DNA of 14,444 nucleotides from Pontimonas sp. (lineage in GTDB: Bacteria > Actinomycetota > Actinomycetes > Actinomycetales > Microbacteriaceae). Location of the stretch: assembly GCA_023263045.1 (NCBI GenBank), contig JALQXU010000011.1, positions 1 to 14,444 of the forward strand, read 5' to 3'. The translations under genes were made by a program, and so were the position numbers. Under the pieces are notes generated by a model, which saw nothing but the letters and a program-made list of their open reading frames with translations, was not told the origin of the DNA and ran no database searches. This document shows positions 1 to 5,196 of the stretch, in pieces (the first letter of the stretch is position 1; every line of letters starts with the position of its first letter).

Positions 1-341
1 ATGTACCTGGCGGGATTGAAGAGTATCTGCGCCTCGAGAATTCACTCAAGGCAACAGGTTTTCCTCAACATTCAACACCGCTCCCACCAGCGGCGGACAA
101 CGCGGAGAAACCTCGCGCAGGCAGCAAAGAACATCGGGAGCTAGAAAAGGAACGCAGATCTATCGACAAGAAAATCCGTGAACTGGCGGCACAAATCGGA
201 GATATAGATGGCGCTCTAGCCCGGGCCGACCAAGCCGATTACGAGAGTCTTTCTGAACTAACTCGAGCACGCGAGGAGGCTCAGGAAGAACTGGATACAT
301 GCGAAGAAAGGTGGCTCGAGTTGGAAGAGTTATTGAGCTGA
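1..341 (+). CDS. ABC-F family ATPase, C-terminal part (5' end outside window)
   Basis: This reading frame is open from base 3 to a TGA at 339-341 and has no start in the window. The first residues, VPGGIEEYLRL, match the stretch just after the second nucleotide-binding domain of ABC-F proteins, where 'PGG(I/V)xEYL' is conserved. After it comes a short Pro/Ala linker, then a Glu/Lys/Arg-rich segment of about 70 residues (KEHRELEKERRSIDKKI...) with heptad-like spacing. This is the C-terminal coiled-coil domain typical of Uup-type ABC-F members. Such soluble ATPases act on ribosomes (EttA, antibiotic-protection types) or, for Uup, possibly on branched DNA. The catalytic motifs lie outside the window, so the subtype cannot be fixed. 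The gene ends only 2 nt from the 3' end of the convergent tRNA-Arg gene, leaving no room for a terminator between them. Confidence 0.8.
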   Translation, partial: VPGGIEEYLRLENSLKATGFPQHSTPLPPAADNAEKPRAGSKEHRELEKERRSIDKKIRELAAQIGDIDGALARADQADYESLSELTRAREEAQEELDTCEERWLELEELLS

Positions 342-343
342 AG

Positions 344-416
344 CGCCCTCGGCAGGAATCGAACCTGCGACCAAAAGATTAGAAGTCTTCTGCTCTATCC
401 GCTGAGCTACGAGGGC
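344..416 (-). tRNA. tRNA-Arg (anticodon UCU)
   Basis: The minus strand folds into a complete 73-nt cloverleaf. The acceptor stem is GCCCTCG paired with CGAGGGC, the D arm is GCTC/GAGC, and the anticodon stem is GAAGA/TCTTT with loop CTTCTAA, giving anticodon UCU (reads AGA). The T arm is GCAGG-TTCGAAT-CCTGC and the discriminator base is G at 344. CCA is not encoded; the next bases are CTT. All invariant positions I checked (T8, GG in the D loop, TTC in the T loop) are present. Confidence 0.96.
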
Positions 417-443
417 TAGAGCCCCCATAGTACCGAGGTCGAC

Positions 444-1109
444 TTATCGCGCCGGAAGTAATCGATACTTCTTGGTCACGGTTATGCGCCAATTCCAGAA
501 GAAAATCATCGGGGTAAGAACAATGGTTGGGCCCAACCACAAAGCCACTTGACCGAGCGAGGAATCCACTAGCGGAGTCACTTGCTGCACCAAGACCGCG
601 GTAATGGTCGCAATGGTCCCACCCAGCATGCGGGCAACATGGACCTTGACTTTCTCAAAATGGGGATCAGATCGTCGAGACCTCAGAACATCCTCCACTC
701 CAAAGGTCGCCCCCAGGCCTCCGAACGAGGCCAGAGCCCAACCCAAAGGATTCCCTGAGACGATCATGAAGGCCCCATAGCCGATCATCACCAGCGCGAT
801 GACCACCATCAACCAGGCCCCCACAACGTCAATGGCGGTATCCGTGTGACGTTTCCGTCCCCGCCGATAACCAGCAAAGGCCATGTAGAACGAAAAGAGA
901 GCGATAAAGAGCAAGAAAGGGTTAGGCCGGACAAAGGTGACGGGGATAGCGGTCACTCCAACACCGAGCATCGCCCAAAAAAACACCGAACCGACCCGGC
1001 GGTGAAAAAGAGCGCCTTTCCGAGAGGATGTCGCAAAAACTGCTGCTCCAAGGGCGACGACGCCAGAGAGCACATGCAGCACGAGCAGGATGTCGACAAC
1101 ACTGTCCAT
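444..1109 (-). CDS. DUF2306-like multi-pass membrane protein
   Basis: A 221-residue integral membrane protein with about six hydrophobic segments (near residues 5-27, 39-60, 64-81, 95-118, 122-138 and 162-206 as one or two). The N-terminal pattern H12-VLSGVVALGAA followed by KGALF-H36-RRVG-SVFFWAM resembles the DUF2306 family of predicted membrane proteins, in which these His residues and the 'HR..G..ff..M' stretch recur. The function of that family is unknown. The start is ATG at 1109. A TAGGCT box ends 6 nt before it and there is no clear Shine-Dalgarno, which suggests a leaderless transcript. The gene lies 30 nt after the sensor kinase stop on the same strand, so it could also be read through from the two-component operon. 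The family call rests on motif memory only. Confidence 0.75.
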   Translation of the reverse strand: MDSVVDILLVLHVLSGVVALGAAVFATSSRKGALFHRRVGSVFFWAMLGVGVTAIPVTFVRPNPFLLFIALFSFYMAFAGYRRGRKRHTDTAIDVVGAWLMVVIALVMIGYGAFMIVSGNPLGWALASFGGLGATFGVEDVLRSRRSDPHFEKVKVHVARMLGGTIATITAVLVQQVTPLVDSSLGQVALWLGPTIVLTPMIFFWNWRITVTKKYRLLPAR

Positions 1110-1115
1110 GTCACA

Positions 1116-1121
1116 AGCCTA
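1116..1121 (-). promoter_or_regulatory. -10 box (TAGGCT) for the DUF2306-like gene, leaderless
   Basis: TAGGCT on the minus strand is followed by 6 nt (TGTGAC) and then the ATG at 1109. That spacing puts the transcription start on the A of the start codon. No convincing -35 is visible. It is one of five such arrangements in this window. Confidence 0.5.
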
Positions 1122-1139
1122 CGTCGACCAGAGGCCCCG

Positions 1140-2519
1140 TTAGGTTTGGAACACCACGCGGGCCTGCGCTCCCCCGTTCTCGCGGGTCTCCAGCGCCACG
1201 CTCGCTCCGCTCGCGTCGGCGAGTTCTTTCACGATTGCAAGGCCAAGACCGGAGCCTTCGTAACTGCTTCCTCCGCGCCAGAATCTATCGAATGCTCGCC
1301 TGGCAACCTCGTCACTCACGCCAGGACCTTCATCCTGGACAAGCAATGTGACCGCGGAGCCCTCTCGTGTGAGTAACACGGTGATGTTCGATCCGGCGGG
1401 GCTCACCGCAAGCGCGTTATCGATATACACATCGAGGATGTGCTCGAGAGCTGTTTCTGCTGCAGTGATCGTGACGTTCTCCTCGATGTGACTGTCGAGT
1501 GTGACGCCTGACTCTTCAGCCAGGCTTCTCCAACTCTCCACTCGCTCTCGCGCACAAGATGAGGCATCGACGGACACAACGGGAGTCTTCTCGGCCCCCG
1601 CTCTGCCGAGGGCAAGTAATCCGTCAATGAGTCGATTCAGGCGTGCAATCTCGTGCTCTAGCGCATCAAATCGCTCAGTTACCTTTGCGGTGGGCTTCAC
1701 TGATTCCCTGAGCCCTTCAATACGCAACATCAGTGCTGTCAGCGGTGTTCGGAGCTGGTGGGAGGCGTCGGAGGCGAAACGGCGTTGGGTTTCCACCAGT
1801 GCAGATACTTTTTCTGCCATGGCGTTGAAGCCGCCAGCGAGCGCTCGAATATCGGAGGGCCCCACATCTTCTCGAGCCCTGGCACTCAAATCACCACCGG
1901 CGAAGGACTCGCTGGCGTGCTCGAGCTCCCGGATTCCACGAGCAAGCGTCCGAGAGAGGATCAAGGCGAGTGCGCCGCCGAGGGCAAGAGTGGTGAGAGC
2001 GACGATAAGTATGCCGGTGAGTTGGCGACTCACTTCAGCGTCAATGACCGCTTTGTCGAAGGTTAACCGCACCGCACCGACAATGTTTTGGCCGCTAAAG
2101 ACGGGCACCGCCACATAGACGAGGGTCAAACCGAGGGTCTCGGAGTACCGCTCGCCGGTGGAGATTTGCCCGGCGGTGGCCTCGGCAAATTCGGGACGGC
2201 TCAAGTAGGAAACTCCGGCTCGATTCTCTTCCGGGTCATTGGTGACGACAACGATTCCTTGTTCGTCGGTGACCACCACCCGCGCGCCGCCCGCGTCACG
2301 ATACTCCTGAGCCAGGTCCCGCACCGGTCGAAGGTCTGATGGACTCAGTGACTCCAGTGCCTCCTCCGCTTTGCCCGCAATCACGAAAGCGTCGCGCTCG
2401 AGTGTGGTGAGGAGCCTCTCTCGCTCGACCGTTTGAATAAAGAATGCGAAAGGAACACTGGAAATCGCCAGAGCAACAAGCACGATTCCCAGAAAACTGG
2501 CGAGGAGCAGCCGTCTCAT
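1140..2519 (-). CDS. Two-component sensor histidine kinase
   Basis: A 459-residue membrane sensor kinase. TM1 is at about residues 6-28. An extracytoplasmic sensor region of about 135 residues follows (30-165, with a PAS/Cache-like stretch TDEQGIVVVTNDPEE) and then TM2 at about 168-188. A HAMP linker (190-240) leads to HisKA with phospho-acceptor His254 in FASDASHQLRTPL. The HATPase domain has an N box YIDNAL (365-370), G1 DEGPG (396-400), an F box near 410-414, and G2 GSGLGLAIV (422-430). It should autophosphorylate on ATP and pass phosphate to the regulator upstream. Its ATG overlaps the regulator's TGA as ATGA at 2516-2519, so the two are translationally coupled. The ligand cannot be read from the sequence. 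The divergent redox operon and the shared operator-like repeats suggest envelope redox, metal or antimicrobial stress. Confidence 0.95.
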   Translation of the reverse strand: MRRLLLASFLGIVLVALAISSVPFAFFIQTVERERLLTTLERDAFVIAGKAEEALESLSPSDLRPVRDLAQEYRDAGGARVVVTDEQGIVVVTNDPEENRAGVSYLSRPEFAEATAGQISTGERYSETLGLTLVYVAVPVFSGQNIVGAVRLTFDKAVIDAEVSRQLTGILIVALTTLALGGALALILSRTLARGIRELEHASESFAGGDLSARAREDVGPSDIRALAGGFNAMAEKVSALVETQRRFASDASHQLRTPLTALMLRIEGLRESVKPTAKVTERFDALEHEIARLNRLIDGLLALGRAGAEKTPVVSVDASSCARERVESWRSLAEESGVTLDSHIEENVTITAAETALEHILDVYIDNALAVSPAGSNITVLLTREGSAVTLLVQDEGPGVSDEVARRAFDRFWRGGSSYEGSGLGLAIVKELADASGASVALETRENGGAQARVVFQT

Positions 2520-3199
2520 TGGGGTGGTTGCAGGCGAAAGCCCACACCTCTCACCGATTCAATCCAACGCGGATCACCGAGCTTCTTCCGCAGAGCCGCC
2601 ACGTGTGCATCGAGTGTCTTGGTACTCCCGTACCAGTTCATATCCCACACGTCCTGAAGGATTGTCTCTCGTCGATGCGCAGTCCCCGGATCCTTCGCGA
2701 GGTACGCCAAGACGTCAAATTCTTTGGGGGTTAGGGTGAGCTCTTCTTCGCCCACGAACGCCCGGCGCGCTCGGGAGTCAACCGAGAGTGCGCCCACTTC
2801 GAGAGGAGTGTCAGTACCTGAGGGACTAATTCCCGAGGTTCTGCGATGAACCGCTCTAATCCTGGCGACCAGTTCCCGCATCCCGAATGGCTTGACCAGG
2901 TAGTCATCGGCTCCCAATTCCAGCGCGAGGACGCGGTCGGTCTCCTCTCCTCGAGCGCTGATGACGATGATGGGGAAACTTCCGCCCTCGCGGGCGCGTC
3001 TCGCTACTTCAATGCCATCCAGATCGGGAAGACCTAAATCCAGGAGAACTACGTCCCACTGATCCTCGCCCATCCGATCCAATCCAGGGAGCCCCGCCGA
3101 CTCATGATGAACCTCCCACCCCATCGCGTCGAGAGAATCGACGATGGCTCCGGCAATCGCGGAGTCGTCTTCGATGAGCAAGATCTTCATGTGTTTCAT
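2516..3199 (-). CDS. OmpR/PhoB-family response regulator
   Basis: A 227-residue regulator. The receiver domain starts MKILLIEDDSAIAG. Counting from that Met, the acidic pocket is D8/D9, the phospho-acceptor is Asp51 in VVLLDLGLPDLDG, the switch Ser is S78 in IIVISARG, and Lys100 lies in YLVKPF. The C-terminal winged helix shows LTPKEFDVLAYLA, an AHRRETILQDVWD recognition region and the terminal ESVRGVGFRL, all typical of OmpR-type regulators that bind direct repeats. I place the start at ATG 3199 because GGGGG lies 3 nt upstream; ATG 3190, three codons in, is a close alternative with 12-nt spacing. The frame is open 43 codons further upstream, but that stretch has no domain similarity and runs into the control region. 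It pairs with the downstream kinase through an ATGA overlap. Confidence 0.95.
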   Translation of the reverse strand: MKHMKILLIEDDSAIAGAIVDSLDAMGWEVHHESAGLPGLDRMGEDQWDVVLLDLGLPDLDGIEVARRAREGGSFPIIVISARGEETDRVLALELGADDYLVKPFGMRELVARIRAVHRRTSGISPSGTDTPLEVGALSVDSRARRAFVGEEELTLTPKEFDVLAYLAKDPGTAHRRETILQDVWDMNWYGSTKTLDAHVAALRKKLGDPRWIESVRGVGFRLQPPQ

Positions 3200-3201
3200 T
3201 G

Positions 3202-3207
3202 TCCCCC
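3202..3207 (-). promoter_or_regulatory. Ribosome binding site deciding the response-regulator start
   Basis: The minus strand reads CTGGGGGACA just before ATG 3199. The G run is the only purine-rich element near the candidate starts. It lies 3 nt from ATG 3199 and 12 nt from ATG 3190, both non-ideal, so the exact start stays open by three codons. Confidence 0.4.
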
Positions 3208-3238
3208 AGCGGGTCCTCGATGGGGGCGGCATTCCGAA

Positions 3239-3272
3239 TGTTGCAGAAATCTTGGACGTTTCTTGGAAATTC
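3239..3272. promoter_or_regulatory. Putative OmpR-type operator: 11-bp-spaced TCTTGG repeats
   Basis: TCTTGG occurs at 3250-3255 and again at 3261-3266, exactly 11 bp apart. A degenerate copy, TGTTGC, lies a further 11 bp upstream at 3239-3244. One-turn direct repeats are the usual site form for OmpR/PhoB-family regulators, and such a regulator is encoded 40 bp away. The repeats sit between the divergent regulator and redox-operon starts. They lie about 47-74 nt upstream of the predicted redox-operon transcription start at 3313. The 14-nt core at 3259-3272 recurs with one mismatch at 11584-11597. Confidence 0.5.
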
Positions 3273-3284
3273 ACCCGCTGATTC

Positions 3285-3296
3285 CTTGACATCAAG
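3285..3296. repeat. Perfect inverted repeat CTTGA-CA-TCAAG
   Basis: This 5+5 bp palindrome lies between the operator repeats and the -10 box of the redox operon, at about -28 to -17 from the predicted start, so a bound protein would block the promoter spacer. It contains a TTGACA hexamer, but at a distance that does not fit a -35 for the -10 at 3301. It may be a second operator or chance. Confidence 0.3.
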
Positions 3297-3300
3297 TTCG

Positions 3301-3306
3301 TACTCT
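3301..3306 (+). promoter_or_regulatory. -10 box (TACTCT) of the redox operon, leaderless
   Basis: TACTCT is followed by 6 nt (CGAGGT) and then the ATG at 3313, placing the transcript start at or next to the start codon. No properly spaced Shine-Dalgarno is present; GAGGT touches the ATG directly. Confidence 0.5.
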
Positions 3307-3312
3307 CGAGGT

Positions 3313-3756
3313 ATGTCAAACAACGCACTCATTGGTTTGGGAATCATTGGAATCTTGAGCACGGGATCTGTTGCCGTAGTGGCCAACACTCAATCTCTTG
3401 TGCAACAGGACTCCTCAACACTTCTTGACGCAAGTAACGTCCTGCTCAACCAAGACGAGACTCCCGCGCCGGAAACAGGCCTCACCGTTCCCACAGTCGA
3501 AAGCCCGACCCCCGTCGAGGAGGTCTTGCCCGCCGACTCTGCAACCCCGCAAGATGCTCAAGTGGTTCAGCAGGCTCCCGCGCCGACCGTAGAGCCAGAG
3601 CCGGTGGTCACGGCTCCTGCCCCAGCCCCGGCGCCCGTCGATGCGACGTCGAGTGGCTCGTCGTACTCAGACGATGACGAGTATGACGATGATGATGACG
3701 ACCAAGACGACGATCATGACGATGATGATGACGACCACGACGACGATGACGACTAA
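3313..3756 (+). CDS. Exported Pro/Ala-rich protein with Asp/His-rich acidic tail
   Basis: I recognise no family. The 147-residue protein has a hydrophobic N terminus (residues 5-25, LIGLGIIGILSTGSVAVVA) that reads as a signal peptide or anchor, though without the usual Lys/Arg. Next come a Gln/Ser/Asp-rich stretch, a Pro/Val/Glu/Ala-rich tether (50-109, ending APAPAPAPVD) and a short motif DATSSGSS (110-117). The tail at 120-147 holds 23 Asp, one Glu and two His in 28 residues. Such a tail should bind divalent or trivalent cations on the outer face of the membrane. That is inference from composition, but it fits the ferric-reductase-like enzyme in the same operon. The start at ATG 3313 is chosen because it begins the signal sequence and sits 6 nt after a TACTCT box. 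The 3' end overlaps the next gene by 11 nt. Confidence 0.75.
   Translation: MSNNALIGLGIIGILSTGSVAVVANTQSLVQQDSSTLLDASNVLLNQDETPAPETGLTVPTVESPTPVEEVLPADSATPQDAQVVQQAPAPTVEPEPVVTAPAPAPAPVDATSSGSSYSDDDEYDDDDDDQDDDHDDDDDDHDDDDD
3670..3753 (+). repeat. GAC/GAT trinucleotide repeat tract
   Basis: About 84 bp of nearly pure GAY codons encode the Asp tail of the first redox-operon protein. GAC and GAT are mixed, which should lower slippage, but gain or loss of whole codons is still plausible. The next gene's ATG (3746) is formed inside this tract by GAT-GAC, and that second frame has no stop from before 3641 onward. Confidence 0.85.
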
Positions 3757-4216
3757 ACGGCCCACCGCGTTCGTCACGCTGCAGGCGCTGACGGCACTGA
3801 GTTCTACGGCGATGTTTGGCGTTGCCGGCTTCCTTGCCCAAGACGCCGTCGCAACCGAACAAGCACAAGCCCAGGCTCAGGCTCAAGAAGATGCGTGGAT
3901 CGCTCACCAAGTCGCGCAACAGGTTGCCGCCCGGGTTGCCGAAGTGACTGCGGTTCAGCAAGCCCAAGTCGACGCGGCTATGGCCTCCGTGGAGTCGCTC
4001 CAAAGCGAATATGAGTCAGCACTGGAGGAAGCAGAACGGGTGACATCGCTTCGCACCTCGCGGGCGACAACCCCCGCCACTTCTCCCAGCTCGTCCCCCA
4101 GTCCAACCCCCGCTCCGGCACCGGCTGCGACACCTGCGCCTGCCCCAGAGCCCGCCCCTGCGCCCGCACCAGCACCTGCTCCCGCGCCAGTGGATGGCAA
4201 CTCCGGCGGTTCCTAA
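3746..4216 (+). CDS. Membrane-anchored coiled-coil / Pro-Ala-rich protein
   Basis: I recognise no family. The 156-residue protein has a basic N terminus (K4, R5), one hydrophobic segment (9-31) predicted to leave the rest outside, and an Ala/Gln/Glu-rich helical stretch at about 33-101 likely to form a coiled coil (EQAQAQAQAQ, then VESLQSEYESALEEAE). A Pro-Ala tether follows (109-149), ending in D150-G-N-S-G-G-S156 at the extreme C terminus. The start at ATG 3746 lies within the Asp-codon tract of the preceding gene and 11 nt before its stop, so translation probably depends on coupling. The frame is open further upstream, but there it only reads Met/Thr from the repeat. The TAA shares its last base with the ApbE ATG. 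The final motif resembles an ApbE target; the protein may be a tethered cofactor carrier or a scaffold. Confidence 0.75.
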   Translation: MTTKRPTAFVTLQALTALSSTAMFGVAGFLAQDAVATEQAQAQAQAQEDAWIAHQVAQQVAARVAEVTAVQQAQVDAAMASVESLQSEYESALEEAERVTSLRTSRATTPATSPSSSPSPTPAPAPAATPAPAPEPAPAPAPAPAPAPVDGNSGGS

Positions 4217-5196
4217 TGGACACCCACTCGGTCCTCACCGACCCCGTCCTAGGTGGAATCCACGCGGCCATGACTGCTCGGGAAGCAACTGTCCCCGTCC
4301 ATCAGATTTCCCTGGGCGTCATGGGCACGAAGGCTCACATCACGACCGTGGGAGGGACACCCGAGCTCCCCGAAGCCATCGGTCAACTCCTTTCACACCT
4401 CGATGACCTGTGGAGTCGCTTCCGTCCAGACTCTGAAATCAGCAGGCTCAATAACTCGCCTGGAACTCCTTTTGATGCCTCACCCGAGACTCTCCGACTT
4501 CTCGAAGAGATGGCGTGGGGGTATTCCCAGTCGAAGGGCGCGTTCGATCCCACACTTCTCCCTTCTCTCCTCCGCGAGGGCTACACACACTCCCTGGTCA
4601 ACCCGAAACTCAACACTGAGATTCCCTCCAGCGCTCTCGCTCGAGGGACGATGAGCGACATTGACGTGGACGGATCACAGGTCACACTGCATCGGGGAAC
4701 AACAGTGGATTCCGGTGGGGTGGGGAAAGGCCTCGCTGCGGACATGGCCGTGGAATTTGCCCTGAGTGAGGGCGCGCTCGGTGCGTTAGTCGAAGTGGGG
4801 GGTGACCTCCGGGTCGGCGGGGTATCCCCTCGCTCTGACAGTTGGCGCCTTGCTATTGAAGACCCCCTCGATACAGGTAACAGGCTGTCTGTGGTGGAGC
4901 TGCGCTCAGAAGGACTTGCCACCTCGACTATTACGAAGCGACGCTTCACGGTCGGGACTCGACACACCCACCACATCATCAACCCTGTGACGAGGCGCAG
5001 TGCCGAGTCCGACACCATCCAAGCCAGCGTGATTGCCCCTACCGCTTCTCAGGCTGAAATGTGGACCAAGGTTGCCTTTGTGCGTGGCTCCCAGGATCTC
5101 TTGACCCTCGCGCGGACACAAGGCTTCCACGCCGCGTGTCTCCTCCGTGGGGGCGAATGGGTTACCAGTGAAGGGTGGCCCGAGAGCGATGCTTGA
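4216..5196 (+). CDS. apbE: FAD:protein FMN transferase (ApbE family)
   Basis: A 326-residue protein with the full ApbE motif set: MGTKA (36-40), FRPDSEISRLN (69-79), FDPT (110-113), DSGGVGKGLAAD (165-176), VEVGGDL (192-198), GLATST (233-238), HHIINPVT (252-259) and the Mg-site region APTASQAEMWTK (274-285). The family moves FMN from FAD onto a Ser/Thr of acceptor proteins in a Mg-dependent reaction. No signal peptide or lipobox is visible, so it appears cytosolic, as in many actinobacterial homologues. The ATG overlaps the previous stop by one base (TAATG), and its own end overlaps the reductase start by 8 nt, so the four genes form one coupled operon. The usual partner, an FMN_bind-domain protein, is not present in the window. 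Candidate acceptors are the two upstream proteins or a protein encoded elsewhere. Confidence 0.93.
   Translation: MDTHSVLTDPVLGGIHAAMTAREATVPVHQISLGVMGTKAHITTVGGTPELPEAIGQLLSHLDDLWSRFRPDSEISRLNNSPGTPFDASPETLRLLEEMAWGYSQSKGAFDPTLLPSLLREGYTHSLVNPKLNTEIPSSALARGTMSDIDVDGSQVTLHRGTTVDSGGVGKGLAADMAVEFALSEGALGALVEVGGDLRVGGVSPRSDSWRLAIEDPLDTGNRLSVVELRSEGLATSTITKRRFTVGTRHTHHIINPVTRRSAESDTIQASVIAPTASQAEMWTKVAFVRGSQDLLTLARTQGFHAACLLRGGEWVTSEGWPESDA

Noticed and set aside
1501..2118. Long plus-strand open frame (about 205 codons) opposite the sensor kinase
   Set aside because: It is the antisense of a clear histidine kinase, has no recognisable domain, and its Ser/Arg-rich composition is typical of a reverse-strand shadow.
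3199..3312. Longer version of the acidic-tail protein starting at 3199
   Set aside because: The extra 38 residues would precede the signal sequence and cover the operator repeats and -10 box; the 3313 start keeps an N-terminal signal peptide.
3286..3314. TTGACA at 3286-3291 as a -35 box for the redox operon
   Set aside because: At 17-nt spacing the -10 would overlap the start codon, and to the TACTCT box the spacer is only 9 nt.
3641..3745. Longer version of the coiled-coil protein starting at 3641
   Set aside because: The extra residues are only Met/Thr from the GAY repeat read in another frame; the basic N terminus and membrane helix begin at 3746.
4110..4195. Pro-Ala repeats as a CRISPR-like or tandem-repeat array
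   Set aside because: The short period comes from CCN-GCN codons of a Pro-Ala tether in an open frame; there are no unique spacers or palindromic repeats.
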